This document shows, piece after piece, positions 42,450 through 54,610 of a stretch of DNA of 64,000 bases. Numbering within the stretch: the stretch's first letter is position 1; each line of letters opens with the position of its first letter. The stretch spans positions 94,477,777 to 94,541,776 of the forward strand of contig OX457062.1 in NCBI GenBank assembly GCA_949752795.1, read 5' to 3'. The position numbers and the translations under genes are program-made. Below the pieces are notes generated by a model. The model was not told where the DNA came from. It saw only the letters and a list, made by a program, of their open reading frames with translations, and made no database searches. Source of the stretch: Hyperoodon ampullatus (taxonomy: Eukaryota; Chordata; Mammalia; Artiodactyla; Ziphiidae).

Positions 42450-44290
42450 GGGCATGCCTGTTCACTCAGGAAACATGGAATGCCTACACACGTGCCACAT
42501 GCTGTGGGGTGCTGGAGACGTGTGGTGACCAAGGCAGACGCAGCCCTGTTCTTCAGTCTAGGTGGGAGGCAGGCATCTTTATTTTTTTGATGCAATTTTT
42601 TTATTGAACTATAGTTGATTTACAATGTCGTGTTAGTTTCAGGTGTACAGCAAAGTGATTCAGTTATACACACACACATGCATTCTTTTTCAGATTCTTT
42701 TCCATTATAGATTATTACAAGATATTGAATACAGTTCCCTGTGCTATACAGTAGGTGCTTGGTGTTTACCTATTTTATATATAGTAGTGTGTATCTGTTA
42801 ATCCCAATCTCCTAATTTATCCCTCCCTCCCCTTTTTCCCTTTGGTAACCGTAAGTTTGTTTTCTATGTCTGTGAGTCTATTTCTGTTTTAAATAAGTTC
42901 ATTTGTATCATTTTTTTAGATTCCACACAGAAATGATATCATATGATATTTGTCTTTCTCTGTCTGGCTTACTTCACTTGTATGATCATCTCCAGGTCCA
43001 TCCATGTTGCTGCAAATGGCATTATTTCATTCTTTTTTTATGGCTGAGTAGTATTCCATTGTATGTATGTACCACATCTTCTTTATCCATTCATCTATGG
43101 ATGGACACTTAGGTTGCTTCCGTGTCTTGGCTACTGTGAATAATGCTGCTGTGAACATTGGGGTGCATGTATCTTTTTGAATTAGAGCTTTTGTCTTTTC
43201 TGGATATATGCCCAGGAGTGGGATTGCTGGATCATACAGTAACTCTGTTTTTAGTTTTTTAAGGAACCTCCATACTTTTCTCCATAGTATCGAGGCAGAC
43301 ATCCTTAAATTTCACAAATAATTATGTCACGAAAGGCGGGGGAAGTGCTAGCAAGGAAAATGCTAGTGTGTGAGGCAAGTTTCCTCACTGGCAAAACTGG
43401 AACAGGACCTGCCTGGGACGTGCTTCAGAGTTAGAATTAATCAGCCTTGATGGCTGGTTGAGTGGCAGAGACTGGGGGAGGCTGAGAGAAGTGCGGGATG
43501 CCTGCCTCCGTCGCCTGGTGGATGATGATGCCCAGGTCGTTAACCAAGACAGGGACATGAGGCCGGAACACTTTTGAGTATGTTCCGTGAGTATGATCTG
43601 GGGCATGTTCCGCTCATCCCAGGTCTGTGTTCTCCCGTGACATGACGAAGAGGAGTCTAGGGAAGGCTTCTAAGAAGAGGTACTAATTAAGCTTGTTCTT
43701 GAAAGGAAGATAGGGTGGAGGGTGAAGGAGGCGCTTAATAGAGGAGAATTCCAGGACGCCCCCTGGGGCCAAGGCCTGGAGGCTCGTTTGGGGACCTGAA
43801 GGGAGCTGTGCGTGGCTGGAGCAGGTTGGTGCACACATGTGGTGGGAGGGAAGGATGGAGAGCCGGGCAGAGGGCAGGAAGCTGAGGAGTGTGGACTTTG
43901 TCCTAAAGAGGAGTCATTGAAGTGTTGAGAAAGAAAATGACACAATCAGATTTATGCTCTGAAAAAAAATAAATCATGGAGTCTGCAGAGTGGAGGGTGG
44001 CTTGGTGACAGCAAGGGACGAGGGACAGGAACAGCAGGGGGACGGGCCCAGGAGCATTGAGGAGCTCAAAAGCACAGGATGAGGGGACTCTTTGGGTGTG
44101 GAAAGGTGAGCCAGGAAGGGAGGAAGTGGAGGTGAACCCCAGATTGATTCCCTGGTCAGCCAATTGGATGCTGAACTTGAAGGTGTTGTGAAAAACACGT
44201 CTAAAGATGTCCAGAGGTAGTCAGACAAACGATCGAGACCGGCAGCACAGCAGAGATGTAGATGCAGGGTGAGGCACAGCAGAGATGATG
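42450..44290 (-). repeat. L2-type LINE, long reversed fragment split by L1
   Basis: Begins 'ggcatgcctgttcactcagg' with 'ggtgctggagacgtgtggtg' (42450-42565). It resumes after the L1 as 'tctagggaaggcttctaaga', 'gtgtggactttgtcctaaag' and 'gacacaatcagatttatgct' (about 43310-43960). It then runs through the 'agatgtccagaggtagtcag' region. The upstream part (after about 43960) is assigned to L2 by habitual adjacency and is less certain. Confidence 0.65.
42566..43307 (-). mobile_element. 5'-truncated L1 with imperfect 16-bp TSD
   Basis: About 710 bp of artiodactyl/cetacean-type L1 in reverse orientation (42582-43291), with the 3' end near 42582. It ends inside the C-terminal ORF2 codons: the minus reading frame gives 'LKTELLYDPAIPLLGIYPEK' and, later, 'MWYIHTMEYYSAIKKE'. 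TSD GAGGCAGGCATCTTTA (42566-42581) versus GAGGCAGACATCCTTA (43292-43307), 2 mismatches. Inserted into L2. Dead fragment. Confidence 0.93.
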
Positions 44291-44306
44291 TTGATGCAGG
44301 GTGAGG
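44246..44306 (+). repeat. Imperfect tandem duplication, 29/32-bp units
   Basis: CACAGCAGAGATG...GATGCAGGGTGAGG occurs at 44246-44274 and 44275-44306, the second with 3 extra bases. Confidence 0.9.
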
Positions 44307-44389
44307 TACATCCAGGTTTCAGGGTGAAGACAGAGGCTGAGGTCTTCCTGCTGCTTCCCCCTTTGCCTCTCGGGCTCCGGGCTCCATGT

Positions 44390-45165
44390 GGCCACTTGTC
44401 CTATTGCTTAGGGCAAACCCCACAGGCATTCCTGAATCTTCTTCTCCTTCACCTTCACTTTCTCCCCACCTCCCAGCCATCAGTTCCACCTGTGGGCCCT
44501 CCCTCTGTCCAAGGCAGGCGGGCCCAAGTGTCCTCTCCTCTCCGCCTGCTCCGAGCCCCTGTCATCTTTCTCCTGGAGGGAGGCGACAGCCCCTACCTAA
44601 TGCCTGCTTCCCACTCTCACTGGCTCCCTGCCTCCCCCAGCCCACTCCCTCCCAGCCGCGATAAGACCAGGTCACTGCCGAGCATAACACTCTCCAGCGG
44701 CTCCACTTCACCTTCAGAACCAAATGCTGCCTCCTCAGCCAGCTCAGAGCTCTGTGTGAGCTGGTCCCGGGGTTCCCCCCTCCTGCCGCCCTTGCCCTGC
44801 TGCTCTTTGCTGTTCCCTCCGCTCCTCGAGCTGCCGACCTCACCCCCCACTGAGAGCCTTGGGGTTTGCAGAATCTGCTGTCTCCTGGCCCTTCTTGTCA
44901 TGTGGGTCTCTGCTAGAGCATCACTCCGTGGAGAGACCTCCCTGAGAGTAGCCACTCAGCACTATCCCTATCAGTGTTTTCCTTGTTTATCATTTGCTTA
45001 TTATACTTCTCCCACACCCCGCCCACATGCACAAAGCTGCTAGCTGAAAGCTCTCCAAGACCTGGGTCTGTTCACTGTCACACAGGCCTGGAAGAGTGCT
45101 TGCTCTAACCCGTGACCCGCAGATGCCTGCTGGATGAATGCATAAATAAACGAGGGAACAAACTG
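44390..45165 (+). repeat. L2 LINE, long forward fragment
   Basis: 'tctccagcggctccacttca', 'gctcagagctctgtgtgagc', 'gctgctctttgctgttccct', 'agacctccctgagagtagcc' and 'tgtttatcatttgcttatta' follow the L2 3' order, ending 'agatgcctgctggatgaatg'. The 252-codon ORF 44285-45043 lies in this repeat and is not a gene. It faces the reversed L2 immediately upstream. Confidence 0.8.
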
Positions 45166-45871
45166 GCATGAAGGTGATTGATGTCTGATGCTAGGAGAAG
45201 ATAAACCCCCTAGAGAGAGAGAGAAAGTACAGTCAGGAAGAGACGGTCTAGCTGGAGAAGACGAGAGAGAAGCAAGAGACACATTTATGGAACAAGTCAA
45301 GGAAAAAGAGTTTTTCAATGGAGAAGCACCTTGTAATGACCCAAAGGCTTCCACCGGCTTTAACGAGAGGGGGTTACTTAGGCCTCGGGGGAGCAGTGGA
45401 GGGCTGGCACGTGGCTGCTGGGGGCTGATGTGGTTGGCTGGGATGGAGGGGTGGGTGGGGCATATCTTGGTGGAGCAGGTGGGTGAGGGCATCCAGGCAA
45501 AGGGGAATTTTCTCTTGAAGACTGGCTTCTGGCCTGAGCAGAAGGAATAGAGGAGAAAGACGAGCATCTGAGATTACACAGCAAGGAACTGGAACCGGAC
45601 TCTTCAGAGGTTTACAGAAATATACAGTGCCCCAGACAGGGTCAAACTGATGTGTATTCCACATGCACTTAAAGGCAAGGTCAAGGGCTGCACAGGGGAA
45701 GAGCTAAGAAGAGGGTTTAGGTAACATGACCTGACCTCTCCTCTAGGTCCTAAGCAGTTTACTCTGGCCCCAGAGGTGCACTCCTCACCGACATAGCAAA
45801 GCCAGAGGCCAGCAATAATTGGGCATCCACTCCAAGAGGTGATGGAAGGATCGATCAGCTGTTGCTACTTG
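45166..45871. other. Single-copy stretch
   Basis: No gene recognised. ORFs up to 175 codons lie on the opposite strand to one another in the same interval. Confidence 0.35.
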
Positions 45872-46231
45872 AACATGCCCTTTTTTTTTTTTAGGCTGTG
45901 TTAGGTCTTCGTTGCTGTGCGTGGGCTTTCTTTAGTTGCAGCGAGCCAGGGCTACTCTCTTTGTTGTGGTGCGCGGGCTTCTCATTGCAGTGGCTTCTCT
46001 TGTTTGTGGAGCATGGTCCCTAGGCACGCAGTCTTCAGTAGTTGTGGCACGTGGGCTCAGTAGTTGGGTCTCGTGGGCTCTAGAGCGCAGGCTCAGTAGT
46101 TGTGGCGCACGGGCTTAGTTGCTCCGCGACATGTGGGATCTTCCCGGACCAGGGCTCAAACCCATGTCCCCTGCATTGGCAGGAGGATTCTTAACCACTG
46201 CACCACCGGGGAAGTCCCAACATGCCCTTTT
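45872..46231 (-). mobile_element. Long-form CHR-type SINE, 13-bp TSD
   Basis: Starts with a T run (reversed A tail), then 'ggctgtgttaggtcttcgtt' and 'gctgtgcgtgggctttcttt', then the reversed CHR body and head ending 'ccaccggggaagtccc'. TSD AACATGCCCTTTT at 45872-45884 and 46219-46231. More diverged than the short CHR elements, with internal repeats of 'cagtagttgtggc'. Confidence 0.95.
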
Positions 46232-46639
46232 GAGGTCTCACCCTACACCCCAAGCAGATTATCAGCATGTTGCCCCAGCCCATCCACTTCCACGCCCCAA
46301 GAGGAGCACAGGTCAGTACATCTCCCTCTAGGTCGTTTTGCATTTCCAGTGTTATGATATTTCAGCACCAACTTAGATGGACACCCTAGGCAGCTGCCCA
46401 GTCTTAATTCAGCTGCAAACCAGAGCCTGGCTCTGAGCCAGTTTCTTTATTCTGGCCTCAGCGTCTAGTGGACAAAAAGGAGCTTACATCTTGCTGTGAT
46501 TGGTGTGAAGCTGGTGTTGGGAGTGGAGACAGATGTAGGTTTCTCACGTCTCGCGCAGTAGTTAAGGATCAGCTTTGTACCCAGTCCCACAGCCCCACAC
46601 AAACCTGCTCCACTGTAATTTACAATGGTGGGAAATATG
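46232..46639. other. Single-copy stretch
   Basis: Nothing recognised. Confidence 0.4.
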
Positions 46640-46740
46640 GTAGATTAAGAGTCAAGGGCTGCAGGTGTCAATCTTGGTTCTATCCCCAATTAGCTGTGAT
46701 ATTAAATAGGTCACTTATTCCCTGTTGATCAATAAAACAA
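46640..46740 (+). repeat. MIR SINE fragment
   Basis: 'gattaagagtcaagggctgc', 'caatcttggttctatcccca' and 'attagctgtgatattaaata' with 'ggtcacttattccctg' follow the forward MIR order. Confidence 0.65.
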
Positions 46741-48434
46741 AGGAGGGGTGCAGGGCGGGGGCTAGAATTTACCTCCCAGTTCCTTCCAGTCCATCTTTCT
46801 CAGAGACACCCTGAATATCTGACTCTGATCAATCTTTGTATCCCTGAAGTTCAACAGTCAGTTCTCAAAGAATGTGTGATCGGTGGGTGAATGCACAACG
46901 CTCCCTTGGGGAGGCTGGAGCAATTTGGTCATTTGAGTTGGGAGATGGGAACGGACTGAAAGAGGGGTGAAGGACACCACTCATGAAAGATTCTCACGTG
47001 AAAAGACAACAAGAGGTTCCGCTAGGGCATCAAACACCTTCTGAGAAAGGAACAAGCGGAAAGGGAAGAAAACAGCTGGTCTCTTCCAGGAAGAAACTGT
47101 GGTCTACGGAAAGAGAGAGAACTCCACTCCACCCCCGCCAGGAAACCAGAAGCATACACAGGGAGACATGTCAGCTACAGGGTTGAAGGGCTGAGGGAGG
47201 TGGTGTGGAAGGTGCAGGCAGCCTCGGAGCCGGGCGCAGCTAATCCCAAACAGTTTCAACAAGACATCCATGAAGAGCAGGTTTTGAGGAAATTGGGGAT
47301 TATGAATTGGCCCAGAGGCAGCAGAGGCTTAGCCAGGTTCGGGACAGGGAAGGATATGTAGTAGCCCAACACACATCACAGAGAGTGGATGCCGGCAGTC
47401 CCACTGAGGGCAGTTTGCCTCCAGAATCTTCTCCTAAGAAAGATGCTGCCGTCCTGTCGCTGGTTCATTTAAAACCAGACGGGCCAGAGCCCAGAGCGTG
47501 ATCCGTGGGGAACAACACTGGGAGAGAAATGTATTTAAATGCATCTGGGGCGACCAGGACGGGATGTGTGATGAACTCCGCAGGTCTCTGATCTCAGGGC
47601 AGACAGCCCTCCGGTGAGGGCCTCCTCCAGGGGCCTAATGAGAAATTACCTGCTGCAACGCTGTTTCCTGGTTCATCAGCTTCTTTTCATGCATTTTACC
47701 CCTTGCCCTGCTCACCCTGAGCCCCAGTGAGGTAGGAGACCCCGTTGAGAGCTCATGCTTCAAATATAAAGAGTCCCCACCCGCCCCCAACCAGGACACT
47801 CAGAAACACTCGGTTCCCCATTTTAAATGTGGCCTGGACTGAGCACCGGAAGATTGATGTTTCCTTTTATCCTCCCAAACCACATGGCTCCCCAGGCCTC
47901 TGGGGAATAAGATTCAGAGGCTGGAGGGCAGTGGTCCCTGTGCCAGGAAGCCAAACACCAGTGCTTAGAAGAGCCCATGACAGATGCCCAGTGCCCCCCT
48001 CATCAGAGTGAAAGGGAGTCTGATTGGGAATAATTCCTGCCATCTCAGGGCTGAGGGAGGCCAGACCGGCTAATATAGGGGACAGTCACCGAGCAGGGAG
48101 TCACAGAGTCCAAAAGACGCTCTGCTCTAGGTCCTGGCGAGCTGGGAAAGGCCCTCCCGTAGGCCTGGGCCCCTCCCCGCCTACAGCATCTCCTCTTCCT
48201 AAACTTCCTTTGTGCTCTGAGCTCAGAAGAGGCAGCTGATGAATCTGGTTCCCCACACTGACCACAGCCAGGATGCTAGGTGATTTCCCACGGTGGTCCA
48301 CAAGCCCCCATGATGGGCCCAGGACACAGAGCCCAGGGTTAGCCCAGTGCGTATGCTCCTTCCCCAGGACGGTGTGGTGTGCAGACCTCCACCTGCTGTG
48401 AAGAAACAGCTCACCACCCTCTGGAAAAAAATCT
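46741..48434. other. Single-copy stretch
   Basis: No recognised gene or repeat over about 1.7 kb. ORFs are below 120 codons and overlap. Confidence 0.4.
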
Positions 48435-48625
48435 GAAGAGGCTGCCAGATTCGGCAAATAAAAATACAGAATGCCCAGTTCAATTTGAATTTCAGATAAA
48501 TGATGAATAATTGTTTCATGTAAGTAGGTCCTAAATATTGCTGGGATAGTCTTGTACTAAACAATTATCTGTTACTTATCTGAAATTCACATTTAAGCAA
48601 GCATCCTACATTTTGCCTGGTGGCC
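48435..48625. mobile_element. Palindromic MITE-like DNA transposon relic
   Basis: Left half ('tgccagattcggcaaataaa', 'aatacagaatgcccagttca', 'atttgaatttcagataaatg') is mirrored by the right half ('cttatctgaaattcacattt', 'gcaagcatcctacattttgc', 'ctggtggccc'), with the centre near 48540. This matches a known type of mammalian palindromic repeat; the family name is not certain. Arms have diverged. Confidence 0.75.
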
Positions 48626-49649
48626 CTCTCCCTGGACCTTCTATGAGGGGAAGGTACCCTGAAAAGGAGGCTGGTCAAGGGGAAGGTCACTCCCCAGCAG
48701 CCAGGACCCAACCCACTGCTCCTAACACTTCCGCAGGGGCTCAGAGAGGTCCGTCTAGGGGGTCCCTAAGCTCCCAGGAAACCCTGGGCATGGCCTCGGC
48801 TCCTCCATACCCTGCCTGGAGCATCCACACATCAGCCACCACCGTGGTCACTAGAAGGGTTGCCCCCTGAGCCAGGCCTCGGCCATCTCCCCATCCCCAC
48901 CCCTACCCTGCCGCTCTGAGGTCAGGTTCCTGGTAAGCGTTCCTCTGTCATTTAATTTGCTATCCCTCAGGCTGGGTCCAGATGGTTTTGGTGAGAAAGA
49001 ACTTCCTGTCCCGTGGCCGTGATTCCAGTCTAGAACATTCCCTTCAAACTAAGAGCAAGGAGAAACCTGGAGACCTGCCTTTCTCCTCGTCCCCAGATTG
49101 TGATCTATCGCCGGGCCCAGGGCCCGCAGGGCACGGAAGGAGGGCCCCCACCGCATCAGCCTGGCTGCAGATTCTATTACCTGCTGCCTTCGCTCCTGCC
49201 TGGGCTAACTGAGGCTGGCACATGGGTAGGACCGCACAGGATTGCCTCTTTTCCCGACCATTAAGCAGGGCAGCCAACACCACACACTGGCTCCCGGCTG
49301 GACAGCACAACATATGGACTAGCAGGGGACATGGGAGCAGGAAGCCACCTGCCTCAACCCTGCTCGGATAGCAAAGGCCCTCAAGCTGCTGTGGGATGTG
49401 ACTGGCTGAGACCAAGGGCAAACTCCGCCGTAGAATGAGCTGTCAGGCTGCCTGGCCAGAGGCCCAGACCCAGGCTCTCTCCACCTCCACCCCTTTCTAG
49501 AAAAAGGCACACAGAGCAGCCCCAGGCTTCTGGGATACATCCCATTGCTCCTGGCCCTGGCCAGGGAACAGGGCGAGGTGGCCAAGGCAGCAGCCCACCC
49601 AGGGGACTCTTAGGGAGTCCTCACATGGGGTGAAGGAGCAAGGGTCACC
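48626..49649. other. Single-copy stretch
   Basis: GC-rich, no gene or repeat recognised. Confidence 0.4.
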
Positions 49650-49850
49650 CACCTTAGAATGATGCCCACCCTTTGCACCCCCCTAAGTCTTACACGTCTT
49701 TCAGAATTCCACTTAAACATCACCTCCTCTGGGCAGCCCTTTCTGATGTTTCAAACTAGGTCAGACCTCTCAGTACTCCTTCCCATAGTACCCTGAGGTT
49801 CTCTTTCATATACTCATTGCACTAATTACTGTGGGAACGGGTAGAATTCA
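49650..49850 (+). repeat. L2 LINE 3' fragment
   Basis: 'tcttacacgtctttcagaat', 'ccacttaaacatcacctcct' and 'ctgggcagccctttctgatg' followed by 'atactcattgcactaattac' match forward L2. Confidence 0.85.
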
Positions 49851-51599
49851 CATACAGCAGCTCAGTAGGTAAGACAAGTGACTTTGTTTTCCACAAATGG
49901 CTGCCTCTTGCCCGGGTTCTCCCTTCTTGCTGATGCTGGGGCCATGGGGTTGATCGTGGTAGGACACCAACTTGCCCGTAGATAGTAACTCAGTTTAAAA
50001 CATTCTTTTTTGGACAGTCAATCAAGAATCAAAGTCCCTTTTGGCACCATTTCTCTTGCCTCAAGGAGCCTTCCTGCTCCATCTTCCTGTCTTGGATGGC
50101 CTGTGGGGATGCGGGTGGGGAGTAACACACACACGGACACATTCTGGGTTATTGCCAGCCTCGTGAGATATCCCCCAGGCCACTTGTCCCTGGTTCCAAG
50201 CTGGTGTCCTCCGGCCCCACCCGATCTGGCATCCCAATAGCAGTCCCAGATGAAGTCCAGCCACGTGGCAGCCTCATTCTGACCTCAGGACTCTTCCTTC
50301 CACCAATTCTTTCAGTGTTTCTGCAATCCCCCCCTCGGGAACATGTGGGAACCGCCCCCTCCTTGTTGGATACAAGGCATGGCGGCCAGGAACACTAACT
50401 CAAACCTACCCCGTTCACCTCCTTCTACCAAAGCTGCAGTTTCACCCTGTGTCACACCCCAGGGGCTCATCCTCTCCTCAGGCTATACTTGGAAAACAGA
50501 GCATGAGCCCCACTATTCTCAGGATCCCCACACCTCCTGGGAGCACCTCTCTCTCACCCACCCTGCTCTGAATTTGATCCCAGGGAGGGTGACGCGGAGA
50601 AATGAGGATGCTCGGTGTGCACCCCGTCCCCTCCTGCAGACCAGACCTTCCTCCTTCCCCCGCTTACTGCGGAGCAGGGAGGGCCTTTTCCTGTGTCTCT
50701 TCCCCACACCCTGTGTTAAACTCTGTGCTCAGACCTGCAAGCTTTGCTCTTACGGTGTAAAGAGTTAATTTATAAATGTAGAAAAAAAGGCATTTTATCT
50801 CCACAAATGAGGCTGTCAAGACCACAGTTGCACTAAGGTCTTTAAAAAGCCAAGCCGTGACCTCTTGTTCCAGAGTCATTTGATTTCTTCTATGCTTTCT
50901 TGAGTATAAAAGAAAGGTGAGGGGTGACGGCTAACAGATCCAGACTTTTCATAACCTTAGGAGTACACTGCAAAGGTGAACCCCATCACTCACATGCATC
51001 TTGGTGGAGAACAGGTGGTGAATCTCTGCAGCCGTTGATCCGCCAGGGCCCTCCCAGCTCTCCCTGGCCACCCGCCCCACCCTACTTCGTGCAGATTTTG
51101 ATGAAGCCCCAGCAGAAAAGGAGGCTTTAAAGTTGACTAAAGTCAGAGGAGCCTTTATGGGTGGTTAGGATTAGGGTTCTAGGCAAAGGAGAGGTGTGGG
51201 TGTGCTCAGAGAACAGCCAGGGGCTGAGCCTGGCAGGCAGTGGTGTGCACAGAGGGAAGTGGTGAGAGGTGAGCCTGGGATGCCAAGCTGGGTGATTGGT
51301 ACTTAGAGCTGAAGGCTGGCTTGGAGCTGATCAGCAGAGAGGGTGTGTTTGCCCAGCTGAGTGGGAAGGGCCTGACCATCCAGGATGTAGAGTCTCTGTT
51401 CTTTTACTCCTTGATCCTTCCTCATCCTTCCAGCCACATCCCTGCCCCCAAAGTCTGAGCTAAGTTTTGGGAGGGAACTCTATCCAGAGCCCTGCCCTCT
51501 CCTGGAGCCCTGCCCAGCCCGGGCCTGTGGGTACATTCTGCCAGAGTTTTCATGAGGCCTGTAGCTAGGAGAACAGAAAGGATCAAATTCAAACATATT
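49851..51599. other. Single-copy stretch
   Basis: No gene recognised. 50745-50915 is AT-richer and repeat-free and could be regulatory. ORFs up to 141 codons have no known domain. Confidence 0.35.
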
Positions 51600-52130
51600 A
51601 CATTAATTAGTATACTTTCAACTATATGTAATAGACAGTTCAACTCAAAATCACTTAAACAATAAGGAATCTACTGGCTTGTGTAGTTGGGATGTCCAGA
51701 GGAAATGTTGGCTTCAGGATAAGTTTGATCCAGAGGTTTGTGATGTCCCGTAGGGCTCAGCTCCATTTCTTTGTGATCCTCTCCACTCTGCCCTCCTAAT
51801 ACATCAGCTCCAGCCCCAGATTGAACTCCCTCCTGGTAATGAAATGGTTGCCAGCAGTTCTAGGGTCCCATGCTTCCTTTTTCACAACCAAGAGGAGACA
51901 AAAGGTTTTTCTTCCCCCACCTTTTAACAAAATTCCCAACTTTCTCTCTGACTGGACCAACTTCAATGACAAAGTAGCTCTCCAACCAATCACTGGGGCC
52001 AGGAGAATCCTAAGCATTGATTGGCTTGGTTCTCTTCCTCAACCAATCACTAGGGCTAGGGGACTAGGAATACTGTGATTGGCTTAGACCAGTGAAGGGC
52101 CAGCCCAGGAGTTCAGTCCTACCCAATGAC
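51600..52130 (-). repeat. Old mammalian repeat, family unresolved, with CCAAT/ATTGG duplication
   Basis: 'cacttaaacaataaggaatc' with 'tactggcttgtgtagttggg', 'tttgatccagaggtttgtga' and the 'accaatcactggggccagga' zone belong to a dispersed mammalian repeat I recognise but cannot name. A unit of about 50 bp, CCAATCAC...GATTGG, is present twice (51984-52025 and 52041-52082). Strand is tentative. Confidence 0.5.
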
Positions 52131-53669
52131 AGGCTGCTATGCCATGAGAGGGAGTGAAAGGATGCTGGGGGAGGGGAGCAGACAGTGCCGTCCAACACAC
52201 CTACCTATTTTGCTTTTTTCATGAAAGGTTGGGTGAGAGCAAGAAGAGATTAGAATTGGAAACTCCAAAGTAATTTGAGAGTCATCCATAGACTTAACTC
52301 ACCTGTATTCCCAAGGTCACACAAAATTGCAAGCTGGCCAAAATGTATTCTTTCATCTTTCTTTCCTTTTCCTTTTTCTCTCTCTTCCCTTCCATGTTTT
52401 TGTATCCTCTTCCTTGTCTAATTTCCTTTCTCTTTTCCAGCTCTCTGCATCCACAGTGCATCCTCAATACTGCCTCTCCCCACCTCCTGGCTCTTCTCTC
52501 TCAAGCCCATTCCTCCCTCCCTGCCCACGTCTCCAGCCACCCTCTCCTGATGCCTCTGAGTTCAATTCCATCTCATCCAAATTGCTTTATTGGTTCCACA
52601 GAAAAACAAGGCTCGCCAGAACCATTATGGATGCGTACAGTGTGCATTAGACTCAAAAAATATTTAAGGAAAATACTCTGGCAAATGGAGTCAATAAACT
52701 CCAAATCAAACATTCATTGAGAAGAGGAAGTCTGCCTTCAGCTAAGGGTGCTGGGAAACTGCTCACCATCCAGAAGCAAGAGCCTGAGGCTTTTTCACAG
52801 CGGCCCCCCACCGACAGCGCACCTCAGCCAGAGCACACGATGAACCCTACGTACCCCAGCCCCCTCTGCTGCAGCTGCACCCAACCCTGCCTGCGGCTCC
52901 CAACGCTCCCGCAGGTCTGCCACTGCTCGTCCCAGCTGCTGAAGATACCAGTGGTTTCCACACCTGTCCCCAGTGCAATTCTAGGGGGGCTGATTAAGAA
53001 AGGGAGCGATGATGGGGAGAAAGGGAAGAGGATTGGGGGAACAGAGGCATTCACATGGTGGTATTTTTAGACTCGAAGATTACATCTTTAATAATCATAA
53101 TTTTTTCTTGAAAGAAAATGGGAATTTGTCCCTGCAGCCAAAAGGAAGGGAAACACAGAGGAGAGAGGGGAGAAAACCCAGAGGGCAGTGAGCCCCACAG
53201 CCCCAAAGCCTAGAGTTAGGCTCAAGGCTTTGTTCTGGTGGATTCCAGGAAAGAGGAGGCCAGGTCACACTGGTAATTTGGGGCTGTCTCCTGAGCCCCG
53301 GGCTGCTCTGGAGACTGTTTGACAGGAGAGGGCAGGACTGCAGGAATCAGCCTCCTCCAATGATTCTTTCATGGCCACCCTATTCTATGCGAGAGCTGTC
53401 CCTCCCCAGTGGCTTTTGGGTTGAAAAGCAGCTAATACTTGACCTCCCAGGCCCCTCAGGAGAAGGGCCTCTTCCTGCAGAAGGGGTTTCCCCTCATGGG
53501 CCCTCCACCCACTGAGAGTCCCCCAAACACACATCTCATGAACTTGATTCCCCCACACCACGCCCCATGAGAGAGCTGCCTCCACACACAGCACCACCCC
53601 ACCCTGGACAGCTCCCAAGGGAGCCAGGAGGAGTGAGTGAGGACTGGCACCAGACCAAAGGTCAAGACA
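52131..53669. other. Single-copy stretch with pyrimidine tract
   Basis: A strongly C/T-rich tract lies at 52345-52440. No gene or other repeat recognised. Confidence 0.4.
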
Positions 53670-53770
53670 CTTGGGACAGAGTCCACTCTCTGTGTGAATT
53701 TGGACAATCGCTTCACTAAGGTAGACGTCAGTTTCCCCAAATTACAACGAAGGGTTGGATAGGTCAAAAC
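53670..53770 (+). repeat. MIR SINE fragment
   Basis: 'tgtgtgaatttggacaatcg' and 'cttcactaaggtagacgtca' with 'gtttccccaaatta' correspond to the forward MIR core. Confidence 0.6.
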
Positions 53771-54472
53771 ATTTTAGATCAGGATCCATGAGTCCCCTGA
53801 ATTTGCACAGGGAATATGGTTTGTATGTGTACTTTTCTGGTAACGGGCTTCTCAAGGTGGTCTGTGACCTCCCCGACCACTGAGAGCCATAGAGGGGGCC
53901 AGTGCCCAAGTTTGCATCTGCCTCAAGTGTTCCTGGCCTTCCCAAACCTCCAAGAGGGATAGCTGTTCAAAGAGTCCTGGCTTTGTCCCCTGAAGGGGCA
54001 CCTTGGCATGGCCTCCCTAATGGCCACTACCACCACATCTGGCCTCCACAGGGCTGCTGTGCCTCCTTCCTCAGCAACCCATGCCAGCACACAAACCCCT
54101 GTACTTCCTTCTAGTAGAGTTTAGGCAGGCTCCTTTTATTGCAATAAATTTTACTGAGAAAGGAAGAAAAATGAATAAAATACAAATAACATTAAGTTGG
54201 TCAGATTCTCCAAAACCCTACAGATTTCATTCAGAGTGCCAAAGAGCTTATTAACAGCTCAAATTACCTCCTCCTGAAATAATATGTATCTTCACAGATG
54301 AACCAAAAATGTCATAGGCACCAGTTTGGATGGTTTCCCATCAAATGGCCTTTCTTCCCAACCAGGCTCTAATCCCCATCATCATAGACTTCCAGGTGCC
54401 ATCTTGCTTCTGTGCACCCAGACACTAAATTCCCTAAACATCTTGCCTCATTCGAGGACAAACGTCTCTTTT
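53771..54472. other. Single-copy stretch
   Basis: No gene or clear repeat recognised. Confidence 0.4.
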
Positions 54473-54610
54473 AAAACTAAGACTTTTGGGGAATTCCCTG
54501 GCGGTCCAGTGGTTAGGACTCCATGCTCACTGCCGAGGGCACAGGTTCAATCCCTGGTCGGGGAACTAAGATCCCACAAGCTACGTGGCAAAAAAAAAAA
54601 ACTAAGACTT
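54473..54610 (+). mobile_element. tRNA-derived SINE, short distinct type, 13-bp TSD
   Basis: 'ggggaattccctggcggtcc' head, 'caggttcaatccctggtcgg' B-box region and 'ggaactaagatcccacaagc', then an A tail of 12. TSD AAAACTAAGACTT at 54473-54485 and 54598-54610. The body differs from the CHR elements elsewhere in the window, so it is a separate tRNA-derived cetartiodactyl subfamily, not assigned further. L2-like tail sequence follows at 54640-54705. Confidence 0.93.

Noticed and set aside
43027..43302. 91-codon minus ORF with L1 ORF2 C-terminal sequence
   Set aside because: Real retrotransposon coding remnant, but 5'-truncated and dead; annotated as part of the L1 and not as a gene.
44285..45043. 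252-codon ORF on the plus strand
   Set aside because: Lies within L2 repeat sequence; low-complexity Ser/Pro/Leu translation; no homology recognised.
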